A stretch of DNA of 13,205 bases from Gammaproteobacteria bacterium (GTDB lineage: Bacteria; Pseudomonadota; Gammaproteobacteria; Steroidobacterales; Woeseiaceae), in NCBI GenBank assembly GCA_029881015.1, contig JAOUNK010000050.1:1-13205 (forward strand), in the 5' to 3' direction. Positions within the stretch are counted from its first letter, which is position 1, and each line of letters opens with the position of its first letter. Shown here piece by piece: positions 5,214 through 12,573 of this stretch. The notes under the pieces were generated by a model. That model did not search any database, was not told the origin of the DNA, and saw only the letters and a program-made list of their open reading frames with translations. A program made the position numbers and the translations under genes.

Positions 5214-7488
5214 AGCTGTCGGCAAACCGCTGCCGCACGACAGTGCGCACCTGCATGTCTCGGGAACGGCGGCCTACACGGATGACTTGCCGGAGCCGCG
5301 CGACCTGCTGCACGTGGCCGTCGGGATGAGTACCGTCGCACATGCCCGTGTGCGTAACGTCGACCTCTCAGCGGTGCGCGCTGCGAAGGGCGTGGTCGAT
5401 GTCTGTACCGCCGCGGACATCCCCGGCGAAAACAACTACGGGTCGATCGTGAAGGACGATCCACTGCTCGCAGACGGTCTCGTGCAATACGTCGGCCAGC
5501 CGCTGTTCGCCGTCGCCGCGGAGAGCGTCGAGGCGGCCCGCAAGGCAGCGCTTCTTGCGACCGTCGACTACGAGGAACTCGAAGCCATTCTCGACCCGCT
5601 TACGGCCGTGAAAAAGCAATCGTTCGTGCTGCCTTCCGAAACGCTGGTGCGCGGCGATCCCGACGCGGCGCTCGCAGCCGCGCCGCATCGCTTGCGGCGA
5701 CGCATAGCGCACGGCGGCCAGGACCAGTTTTACCTCGAAGGTCACATCGCGATGGCCCTGCCGCAGGAAGACGGCGGCATCCTTGTCTACAGCTCGACGC
5801 AGCATCCGGACGAGGTACAGGGCATCGTGGCACATGCGACGCAGCGTCAGGCCAAGGACATTGTCGTCATTTGCCGGCGCATGGGCGGCGCGTTCGGCGG
5901 CAAGGAAAGCCAGGCGGCGCTGATCGGCTGCCTGGCGGCGATCGTCGCCGACAAGACGGGCAGGCCCTGCAAGCTGCGGCTCGACCGCGACGACGACATG
6001 ATCATGACGGGCAAACGCCATGACTTCGTGATCGACTATGACGTGGGCTTCGACGACGACGGACGCATCGCGGGTATCGATTTCGAGTTCGCGGCGCGTT
6101 GCGGCATGTCGGCGGACCTGTCGGGTCCCGTGAACGATCGCGCCATGTTCCATTGCGACAACGCCTATTTCCTCGAGAACGTTCGCATCCTGTCGCATCG
6201 CTGCAAGACGAACACCGTGTCCAGCACGGCGTTTCGTGGTTTCGGCGGACCGCAGGGCATGTTCGCGATCGAGTCCGTTATCGATGACATTGCGCGCACG
6301 CTTGGCAAGGATCCCCTCAGCGTGCGCCGGGCTAACTTTTACGGCAAGAAAGAGCGCAACGTCACGCACTACCAGCAGGTTATCGAGGACAACGTGATCG
6401 ACGATATCTTCGATCAACTGCTCGCCAGCAGCGATTACGAACAACGCCGCAAGGAAATTCGCGCGTTCAACGCCGGCAGCAAGGTGCTCAAACGGGGCAT
6501 CGCGATTACACCGGTCAAGTTCGGTATCTCATTTACGTCGACGCTGCTGAACCAGGCCGGCGCGCTGGTGCACCTCTACAAGGACGGCACCGTGCTGCTG
6601 AACCACGGTGGCACCGAGATGGGGCAGGGTCTCTACGTCAAGGTGGCGCAAGTGGTTGCCGACGAACTCGGCATCACCATGGACCGTGTACTCACGACCG
6701 CGGCGGACACAAGCAAGGTACCCAACGCCTCTGCGACGGCCGCGTCGAGCGGGTCCGACATGAATGGCAAGGCGGCACAAAAGGCAGCCGCGAAGATTCG
6801 CAAGCGCATTACGGAATTCGCTGCGCGCGAATACGGCGTGTCGGAGGCCGAGATCGATTTCCGCGACAACGTTGCACACATCGCCGACCGCATCATGGAC
6901 TTTCCCGAGCTTGTGCGGCTCGCGTGGGCCAACCGGGTGTCGCTCTCGGCGACGGGCTACTACCGCACGCCCAAGATCAACTACGATCGCACGACATTCA
7001 GCGGCCGCCCATTCTATTACTACGCCTACGGTGCCGCCGTCACCGAAGTTGTCGTCGACACGCTGACCGGTGAGAACCGGGTCTTGCGCACGGATATCCT
7101 GCACGATTGCGGCGATTCGCTGAACCCGGCTATCGACCTCGGCCAGGTCGAAGGCGGCTACGTGCAGGGGGTCGGCTGGCTGACCTCGGAGGAACTCTGG
7201 TGGAACGACAAGGGCGAACTCGGCACGCACGCGCCTTCCACGTACAAGATTCCAACGTGCTCGGACCTGGCGCCGGACTTCCGTGTTGCGTTCCTGCAAA
7301 ACGCCAACCGCGAGAAGTCGATCTACCGCTCGAAGGCCGTGGGCGAACCGCCCCTGATGCTCGGCCTGTCCGCTTTTTTCGCGCTGCGGGATGCGATCGC
7401 CGACGGCGATCGGCCGCTGCCGGACCTGCACGCGCCGGCCACCCCCGAGGCTATTCTTCGTGGCATGCGGATTGCCGCCGATGAATGA
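5203..7488 (+). CDS. xdhB: Xanthine dehydrogenase molybdopterin-binding subunit
   Basis: 761 residues. It oxidises hypoxanthine to xanthine and xanthine to urate at a molybdenum cofactor, pairing with XdhA. The start ATG at 5203 overlaps the end of xdhA by 11 bp and gives the usual N-terminus (VGKPLPHDSAHLHVSGTAAY). By motif alignment from memory to bovine xanthine oxidase, the complete active site is present: Gln200 (STQ; bovine Gln767), Glu235 in FGGKE (Glu802), Arg313 in DRAMFH (Arg880), Phe347 in FRGFGG (Phe914), Phe444 and Thr445 in FGISFT (Phe1009, Thr1010) and Glu715 in GEPP (Glu1261). Moco-binding motifs include GGQDQFYLEG (171-180), MGGAFGGKE (227-235) and HGGTEMGQGL (468-477). Together these point to true purine specificity rather than aldehyde oxidase or CO dehydrogenase. 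It overlaps xdhC by 8 bp. Confidence 0.97.
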   Translation: MAARAVGKPLPHDSAHLHVSGTAAYTDDLPEPRDLLHVAVGMSTVAHARVRNVDLSAVRAAKGVVDVCTAADIPGENNYGSIVKDDPLLADGLVQYVGQPLFAVAAESVEAARKAALLATVDYEELEAILDPLTAVKKQSFVLPSETLVRGDPDAALAAAPHRLRRRIAHGGQDQFYLEGHIAMALPQEDGGILVYSSTQHPDEVQGIVAHATQRQAKDIVVICRRMGGAFGGKESQAALIGCLAAIVADKTGRPCKLRLDRDDDMIMTGKRHDFVIDYDVGFDDDGRIAGIDFEFAARCGMSADLSGPVNDRAMFHCDNAYFLENVRILSHRCKTNTVSSTAFRGFGGPQGMFAIESVIDDIARTLGKDPLSVRRANFYGKKERNVTHYQQVIEDNVIDDIFDQLLASSDYEQRRKEIRAFNAGSKVLKRGIAITPVKFGISFTSTLLNQAGALVHLYKDGTVLLNHGGTEMGQGLYVKVAQVVADELGITMDRVLTTAADTSKVPNASATAASSGSDMNGKAAQKAAAKIRKRITEFAAREYGVSEAEIDFRDNVAHIADRIMDFPELVRLAWANRVSLSATGYYRTPKINYDRTTFSGRPFYYYAYGAAVTEVVVDTLTGENRVLRTDILHDCGDSLNPAIDLGQVEGGYVQGVGWLTSEELWWNDKGELGTHAPSTYKIPTCSDLAPDFRVAFLQNANREKSIYRSKAVGEPPLMLGLSAFFALRDAIADGDRPLPDLHAPATPEAILRGMRIAADE

Positions 7489-8527
7489 ATGGATCGACGA
7501 ACTGAGCGACCTGAGCGCAGCCGGTGAGCCGGCCGTCCTTGTGACCGTTGCGGGTATCCGGGGGTCCGCGCCCCGGGAGATCGGCGCGAAGATGATCGTC
7601 ACTGCCAGCGAAACTATCGGCACGATCGGCGGCGGACAACTCGAGTACCAGAGCACGCGCATCGCCGTCGGCATGCTGGCCGACGAGAAGCTCGCGCTGC
7701 GCAGCTTTCCGCTGGGCTCGTCGATGGGGCAGTGTTGCGGCGGCGTGGTCGAGATCCTGTTCGAGCCGGTGGCGGGCGGCATGCCGGCCTGGCTGCGTGA
7801 CTTGCGGGCTCTTCATGGCCAGCGCGAGCCGGCAATCATCACGACGCGTATCTCGCAGTCCGCGCCGGCGAAATTCGTCGTCACGGCCGATCGTGTTTTC
7901 GGTGTTGACGAGTCGCACGCGGACGCCGCGCTGGTATCCACCGCCCGGGGCTTGCTCGACGCAGGTCCTGCGGCCCGGCGCGACCTGCAGGAATTGTATG
8001 AGCCCGTCGTCAAATCCGACCTCAATATCGCCGTCTTCGGGGCCGGCCATGTTGGGGCGGCCGTGGTCAACGCACTGTCCCGACTCGAATGCAATATTCG
8101 CTGGGTCGACAGTCGGCGCAACGTTTTTCGCGATGTACCGGCCAACGTGCGGGCCATCGAGACGTCCGAGCCGGCTCTCGAAGTCGCAGCCATGCCGCCG
8201 GAAAGCTATTACCTCGTCATGACGCACAGCCATGCGATCGATTTCGATGTTTGTGACCGCATCTTGCGGCGCGGCGATGCGCGCTATTGCGGACTCATCG
8301 GCTCGGTATCCAAACGCCGCCGCTTCGAGAAACGCTACCGCCAGCAGGGCATGCCCGCGGCGTTACTCGATGCGCTCATCTGCCCGATCGGTGTGGACGG
8401 CATCAGCGGCAAGAAACCGGCCGAGATCGCCGTGTCGGCGGCGGCGGAGATCCTCAAGGTCCGGGAGCGGAAAGCGGCCGTGGCCGATGCAGCGTATCCT
8501 GGCAACGTCCACCCGATAGGCCACTAG
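7481..8527 (+). CDS. xdhC: Xanthine dehydrogenase accessory protein (Moco sulfuration/insertion)
   Basis: 348 residues. XdhC binds the molybdenum cofactor, protects it while its terminal sulfur is added, and hands it to XdhB; it is not part of the final enzyme. Two domains are visible. The N-terminal XdhC/CoxI domain has GSAPRE (28-33), GTIGGGQLE (47-55) and MGQCCGG (82-88), whose cysteine pair is typical of the family. The C-terminal Rossmann-like domain has VFGAGHVG (185-192), YYLVMTHSHAIDF (243-255), CGLIGSVSKRRRF (270-282) and CPIGVDGISGKKPAEIA (301-317). The ATG at 7481 lies within the xdhB stop region (8-bp overlap), implying translational coupling. The next gene, puuD, begins after one base. 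All family motifs are intact. Confidence 0.95.
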   Translation: MNEWIDELSDLSAAGEPAVLVTVAGIRGSAPREIGAKMIVTASETIGTIGGGQLEYQSTRIAVGMLADEKLALRSFPLGSSMGQCCGGVVEILFEPVAGGMPAWLRDLRALHGQREPAIITTRISQSAPAKFVVTADRVFGVDESHADAALVSTARGLLDAGPAARRDLQELYEPVVKSDLNIAVFGAGHVGAAVVNALSRLECNIRWVDSRRNVFRDVPANVRAIETSEPALEVAAMPPESYYLVMTHSHAIDFDVCDRILRRGDARYCGLIGSVSKRRRFEKRYRQQGMPAALLDALICPIGVDGISGKKPAEIAVSAAAEILKVRERKAAVADAAYPGNVHPIGH

Positions 8528-8528
8528 C

Positions 8529-9719
8529 ATGGAAGCGTATATCGCCGATTGGCTCAATCTCCTGGTGCGCTGGCTGCATGTCATTGCCGGCGTCGCCTGG
8601 ATCGGTTCGTCGTTTTACTTCATCTGGCTCGATGATCATCTCGAACCGCCGCGGGATCCGGCGGACGATGCAAAGGGCGTCGGCGGCGAAGTCTGGTCCG
8701 TCCACGGCGGTGGTTTCTATCACGCGCAGAAGTACAAGCTTGCGCCGCAACAATTGCCTGAGCGCCTGCACTGGTTCAAGTGGGAGGCCTACACCACGTG
8801 GCTTTCCGGCATATTCCTTACGGCGCTGCTGTACTGGTACGGCGCCGAGGTCTACCTGATCGACCGCTCGGTCGCCGATTTCACGGCGCCGGTCGCGGTC
8901 GGCATCGCCATCGCTTTCATCGTTGGCGGCTGGATCGTGTATGACCTGCTGTGCAAGTCGCCACTGGCTCGCGACACGCGCGTATTCGGCGGCATCCTGC
9001 TCGTCCTGAGCGGCGTGCTCGCCTGGGCCCTGTGCGAGTTGTTTGGCGGTCGCGGCGCGTACATCCATTTCGGCGTGGTGCTCGGCACGATCATGGTTGC
9101 CAACGTCTTTTTCGTGATCATCCCGGGCCAGAAACTCATGGTCGCCGCCGCCGAGCGCGGCGAAGCGCCCGATCCGATCCACGGGCAACGCGGCAAACAG
9201 CGTTCCGTGCACAACACCTACTTCACGCTGCCCGTGCTGTTCGTCATGACGAGCAACCACTTCGCGATGGCCTACGGTCATGAATACAACTGGCTCATCC
9301 TGATCGGAATCTCACTCGCCGGCGCGCTCATCCGGATCTATTTCGTCGCGCGCCACAAGGGCAAGGCATCGCCACTGCCGGCCGTGTTGGCGGTCGTGCT
9401 GCTTGCCGGCATCGCGGCGGCAATCGCGCCGCGCCCGCAGGCATCGGGCGACTTTCAGGTGTCATTTGACCAGGTGCGCAACGTGATCAACGCGCGGTGC
9501 ACGAGTTGTCACTCCAGTGCGCCGGTGCACCCGGCATTTCCGGTGGCACCCCTGGGTATCGTGTTCGATACTGACGAGCAAATCCGCACGGAGGCAGATC
9601 GCATCTACCAGCAGACGGTCGTGACGCGGGTGATGCCGATCGGCAACCTGACCGACATGACCGGTGACGAGCGGCTGATTATCGATGCGTGGTACCAGGG
9701 ACTACAGGCGGACCAATGA
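8529..9719 (+). CDS. puuD: Membrane urate oxidase/hydroxylase with C-terminal cytochrome c domain
   Basis: 396 residues. PuuD-type enzymes convert urate to 5-hydroxyisourate in the inner membrane and pass electrons to a fused cytochrome c instead of reducing O2 to H2O2. About eight hydrophobic segments are visible (roughly residues 10-33, 87-104, 119-140, 152-171, 178-199, 231-248, 254-273 and 284-300). They include the conserved beginning LVRWLHVIAGVAWIGSSFYF, followed by EVWSVHGGGFY and LHWFKWEAY. The C-terminal domain has one haem-attachment site, CTSCH (324-328), and a probable axial-ligand Met369 in VMPIGN. Total length fits full-length PuuD with the fused domain. It starts one base after xdhC and overlaps puuE by 4 bp (ATGA). 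Electrons probably go on to a terminal cytochrome c oxidase; that partner is not in the window. Confidence 0.95.
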   Translation: MEAYIADWLNLLVRWLHVIAGVAWIGSSFYFIWLDDHLEPPRDPADDAKGVGGEVWSVHGGGFYHAQKYKLAPQQLPERLHWFKWEAYTTWLSGIFLTALLYWYGAEVYLIDRSVADFTAPVAVGIAIAFIVGGWIVYDLLCKSPLARDTRVFGGILLVLSGVLAWALCELFGGRGAYIHFGVVLGTIMVANVFFVIIPGQKLMVAAAERGEAPDPIHGQRGKQRSVHNTYFTLPVLFVMTSNHFAMAYGHEYNWLILIGISLAGALIRIYFVARHKGKASPLPAVLAVVLLAGIAAAIAPRPQASGDFQVSFDQVRNVINARCTSCHSSAPVHPAFPVAPLGIVFDTDEQIRTEADRIYQQTVVTRVMPIGNLTDMTGDERLIIDAWYQGLQADQ

Positions 9720-10621
9720 GCAACTACCCGAGAGACATGCGTGGTTACGGGGCGAGTCCGCCCGCTGCGAACTGGCCCGGCGGTGCACGCACGGCCGTGC
9801 AGTTTGTCGTTAATTACGAGGAAGGCGGCGAGAACTGCGTGCTGCATGGCGACAGTGCCTCGGAGGCGTTCCTCTCCGAGATCGTTGGCGCACAACCGAT
9901 CGAGGGCGCGCGTCACATGAACATGGAGTCGATCTACGAGTACGGCGCGCGCGCCGGTTTCTGGCGACTCCACCGCCTGTTCACGCAAAAAGAGGTACCG
10001 GTCACCGTATTCGGCGTGGCGATGGCGCTGGAGCGCAATCCCGGTGCGGTTCAGGCCATGCTGGCGGCGGGGTGGGAAATCGCGAGCCACGGTTACCGGT
10101 GGATCGACTACCAGCATGTCGACGAAGGCACCGAGCGCGCGCACCTCGCCAGGGCCATAGAGATTCACGAGCGAGTAACGGGCGCACGGCCGCAAGGCTG
10201 GTATCTTGGCCGCTGCAGCCCGAACAGTCACCGGCTTGCCGCCGAGTACGGCGGGTTTGCCTACAACGCCGACTGTTACTCGGACGATCTGCCGTACTGG
10301 AACCACGCGTTCGACACACCGCAACTCATGGTCCCGTACACGCTGGACGCCAACGACATGCGCTTTGCAACCGCTCAGGGTTTCAACACGGGCAAGCAGT
10401 TTTACCGCTACCTCAAGGACACGTTCAAGGTGCTTCACGCCGAAGGTGGGCGCATGATGTCGATCGGGCTGCACTGCAGGCTTGCGGGCCGTCCCGGGAG
10501 GGCAGCTGCGGTCGAGAAGTTTCTCGACTATCTTGGCAAACAGGACGATGTCTGGATCGCGACGCGACTGGACATCGCGAATCACTGGCGGGAACACCAC
10601 CCGCCGCAGGAGAACGGCTAG
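9716..10621 (+). CDS. puuE: Allantoinase, polysaccharide-deacetylase fold
   Basis: 301 residues. PuuE hydrolyses S-allantoin to allantoate without the metal-dependent amidohydrolase fold used by classical AllB. Family signatures seen: GYGASPP near the start (10-16), VNYEEGGE (32-39), the NodB-like ASHGYRWIDYQ (123-133), GWYLGRCSPNS (161-171), YNADCYSDDLPYW (183-195), PYTLDANDMRF (207-217) and GLHCRLAGRPGR (251-262). The start at 9716 overlaps the puuD stop as ATGA, and MSNYPRDMRGYG is the normal beginning; in-frame codons upstream back to 9689 fall inside puuD. The stop TAG shares its G with the GTG start of uraD. Its position between urate oxidation and OHCU decarboxylase genes fits the pathway. 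Confidence 0.95.
   Translation: MSNYPRDMRGYGASPPAANWPGGARTAVQFVVNYEEGGENCVLHGDSASEAFLSEIVGAQPIEGARHMNMESIYEYGARAGFWRLHRLFTQKEVPVTVFGVAMALERNPGAVQAMLAAGWEIASHGYRWIDYQHVDEGTERAHLARAIEIHERVTGARPQGWYLGRCSPNSHRLAAEYGGFAYNADCYSDDLPYWNHAFDTPQLMVPYTLDANDMRFATAQGFNTGKQFYRYLKDTFKVLHAEGGRMMSIGLHCRLAGRPGRAAAVEKFLDYLGKQDDVWIATRLDIANHWREHHPPQENG
10608..10612 (+). promoter_or_regulatory. Ribosome binding site deciding the GTG start of uraD
   Basis: AGGAG ends eight bases before the GTG at 10621. No in-frame ATG lies near, so this site is the main support for a GTG start and for ending the reading frame's true coding part here rather than inside puuE. Confidence 0.7.
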
Positions 10622-11106
10622 TGGATGGCCATGACTTTATTGCCCGCTATGCGGGCATTTACGAGCACTCGCCCTGGGTGGCGGAGCGCGTGGCCGAGAT
10701 CGCCTCGGACATCGACGATACCAGCCGGCTTGCCGTCCTCATGGCCGATTGCGTGGACAACGCGGACACCGAGCAGCAGCTCGCGCTGATTCGTGCGCAC
10801 CCGGACCTGGCCGGCAAGGCGCAGGTTGCGGGCGAGCTGACCGAGGAGTCAAGCGATGAGCAGGCGAGTGCCGGGCTCGACCGGTGTTCGAAGGTCGAGT
10901 ACGAGCGTTTCCAGGCGCTCAACGACGCGTACAAGGAGAAGTTCGGTTTCCCGTTCGTCATGGCCGTGCGCAACAGCAACCGTGCGGAGATCCTCGAGGC
11001 ATTCAGCGCGAGGCTCAAAAACGACTATGACACCGAGTTCGAAACGGCGCTGGCCGAGATACACACGATCGCGCGCCTGCGCCTTGAAGCATTGAGGAGT
11101 GGGTAA
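10621..11106 (+). CDS. uraD: OHCU decarboxylase
   Basis: 161 residues from a GTG start that shares one base with the puuE stop (TAGTG) and has a good AGGAG eight bases upstream. UraD decarboxylates 2-oxo-4-hydroxy-4-carboxy-5-ureidoimidazoline stereospecifically to S-allantoin. Recognisable motifs: GIYEHSPWVAE (12-22), LIRAHPDLAGKAQ (56-68) with the probable catalytic His60, and the C-terminal block EYERFQALNDAYKEKFGFP (93-111) followed by FVMAVR. The N-terminus is a few residues shorter than in many homologues, which usually have an extra short helix before DF. This may be real or may hint at leaky upstream initiation. The stop TAA shares its last base with the ATG of alc. Confidence 0.94.
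   Translation: MDGHDFIARYAGIYEHSPWVAERVAEIASDIDDTSRLAVLMADCVDNADTEQQLALIRAHPDLAGKAQVAGELTEESSDEQASAGLDRCSKVEYERFQALNDAYKEKFGFPFVMAVRNSNRAEILEAFSARLKNDYDTEFETALAEIHTIARLRLEALRSG
11094..11099 (+). promoter_or_regulatory. Ribosome binding site of alc
   Basis: GAGGAG lies six bases before the ATG at 11106, inside the last codons of uraD. It supports independent or coupled initiation at the TAATG junction. Confidence 0.6.
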
Positions 11107-12074
11107 TGACGCACGCTGTGCATAAGTGGGTGCAACTCGAGCGGCCACGTCTTGGCTCCAGAGTTACGTTCGCGACGGATGAGTTTTTCGGTGCCAAGGA
11201 GCGGCTGATCGCCTATGCCGACCCTGTCTTTATCGAAGACAAATACGACGACCACGGCAAGTGGATGGACGGCTGGGAAAGCCGCCGCAAGCGTGAGCCG
11301 GGGCACGACTACTGTGTAATCCGCCTCGGTGTGCCGGGCGTGATTCACGGGTTCGACATCGACACGAGTTTTTTCACCGGCAATTTTCCGCCGCAGGCGT
11401 CGCTCGAGGCTTGCGTGAGCACCGAGGAAGTGCCCGAAGACGGGTGGGTCGAGCTCGTGCCCAGGACCGCTCTCACCGGCAACTCGCATCATTATCTCGA
11501 TGCGCGCAACGACACGATCTTCACGCACGTGCGACTGCACATTTATCCGGACGGCGGTGTCGCGCGACTTCGCATCTTCGGCGAGGTCAAGGCCGACTTC
11601 ACCGATGTCGACGGTTACGTCGACCTGGTTGCCGTCGAGCATGGCGGCCGGCCGATAGCCTGCAGCGATGAGCACTATGGTTCGGTGCATAACCTCACGG
11701 CGCCGGGCCGTGGCGTCAACATGGGCGACGGCTGGGAAACAGCGAGGCGGCGGGGGCCGGGCAATGACTGGGTCATTCTTGCCCTGGGTCAGCCCGGTGT
11801 GATCGAACGTGCCGAGATCGACACGGCGCACTTCAAGGGCAACTATCCTGACCGCGTCTCGCTCGAGGCCGCACTCTTCGACAGTGACGACGACGCGTCC
11901 AACGACTCCGACAAGTGGCAGACGCTGCTCCCGGAGACGCGACTCAAGATGGACCAGCAGCATTACTTCGACGATGCCCTGCTGAGCATCGGCCTCGTCA
12001 GTCATGTACGCATGTCGATTTATCCGGACGGTGGCGTGAGTCGCATCCGCCTGTTCGGCCAGGTTCATGGCTGA
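11106..12074 (+). CDS. alc: Allantoicase
   Basis: 322 residues. Allantoicase cleaves allantoate to S-ureidoglycolate and urea. The protein is an internal duplication of two allantoicase domains, as is usual. The first half has FFGAKERLI (27-35), DGWESRRKR (55-63), FDIDTSFFTGNFPPQASLEA (83-102) and HIYPDGGVARLRIFGEV (145-161). The second half repeats this with DGWETARRR (208-216), AEIDTAHFKGNYPDRVSLEA (236-255) and SIYPDGGVSRIRLFGQV (304-320). Both copies keep the conserved residues. The ATG overlaps the uraD stop by one base, and the 3' end overlaps allA by 8 bp. Choosing allantoicase rather than allantoate amidohydrolase means nitrogen is released as urea, not ammonia. Confidence 0.96.
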   Translation: MTHAVHKWVQLERPRLGSRVTFATDEFFGAKERLIAYADPVFIEDKYDDHGKWMDGWESRRKREPGHDYCVIRLGVPGVIHGFDIDTSFFTGNFPPQASLEACVSTEEVPEDGWVELVPRTALTGNSHHYLDARNDTIFTHVRLHIYPDGGVARLRIFGEVKADFTDVDGYVDLVAVEHGGRPIACSDEHYGSVHNLTAPGRGVNMGDGWETARRRGPGNDWVILALGQPGVIERAEIDTAHFKGNYPDRVSLEAALFDSDDDASNDSDKWQTLLPETRLKMDQQHYFDDALLSIGLVSHVRMSIYPDGGVSRIRLFGQVHG

Positions 12075-12573
12075 CTCCGACGTGCTGTCAATCAAGGCGG
12101 TGCCGCTGACGCGGGAGCGCTTCGCGCCATACGGCGATGTCATCGAGGGGGCGCTTGACAGCCCGAACGTCATGAACGAGGCGCGCTTCCAGCGTTTCGA
12201 CGACCTGTGCGACGTGGACCTGGGCGGCGGTGACGTCTCCATCAGCATTGCGCGGTGCCGCGCACCCACCGAGCTGCCACTGCGTGTCGACATGGTCGAG
12301 CGCCACCCCCTCGGTAGCCAGGCGTTCGTGCCGCTCAAGCCCTGCCGCATGGTTGTCGTGGTTGCACCGCCAGGCGAGAGCGTCGATGCGGAGGACCTGC
12401 GTGCCTTCGTCACCAATGGCCGCCAGGGCATCAACTACCATCGGGGTACCTGGCACATGCCGCTGATCGCATTCGACGCGGGCCAGGATTTCCTGATCGT
12501 CGATCGCGGCGGCAGGGAGCCGAATTGCGAGATGCACGAACTGGACAGGCCGGTCGTCCTGGAGGCCGTCTAG
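12067..12573 (+). CDS. allA: Ureidoglycolate lyase
   Basis: 168 residues, normal for the AllA family. It splits S-ureidoglycolate into glyoxylate and urea, the last step of the urea-releasing route. Visible motifs are the N-terminal PLTRERFAPYGDVIE (13-27), VERHPLGSQAFVPL (77-90) and QGINYHRGTWHMPLIA (120-135), which form the cupin-like active site, and a short C-terminal tail. The ATG lies inside the last codons of alc (8-bp overlap). The stop TAG shares its G with the GTG start of guaD. Former annotations call this family ureidoglycolate hydrolase. Confidence 0.95.
   Translation: MADSDVLSIKAVPLTRERFAPYGDVIEGALDSPNVMNEARFQRFDDLCDVDLGGGDVSISIARCRAPTELPLRVDMVERHPLGSQAFVPLKPCRMVVVVAPPGESVDAEDLRAFVTNGRQGINYHRGTWHMPLIAFDAGQDFLIVDRGGREPNCEMHELDRPVVLEAV
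12561..12565 (+). promoter_or_regulatory. Ribosome binding site deciding the GTG start of guaD
   Basis: GGAGG stands seven bases before the GTG at 12573 and lies within the final allA codons. It supports the GTG as the start of the last, truncated reading frame. Confidence 0.7.

Noticed and set aside
3330..5225. Long open frame of 631 codons on the minus strand opposite uraH and xdhA
   Set aside because: Its sequence is low-complexity, rich in Arg/His/Ala, with no family motif. It lies fully opposite genes with complete domain signatures. High-GC codon bias readily leaves such antisense frames open.
11025..12434. 469-codon minus-strand frame opposite uraD, alc and allA
   Set aside because: No recognisable motif and it covers three well-identified plus-strand genes; an antisense shadow of GC-rich coding sequence. 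The same applies to minus-strand frames at 5368-6444, 6529-7782, 7451-8233, 8454-9281 and 9605-10600.
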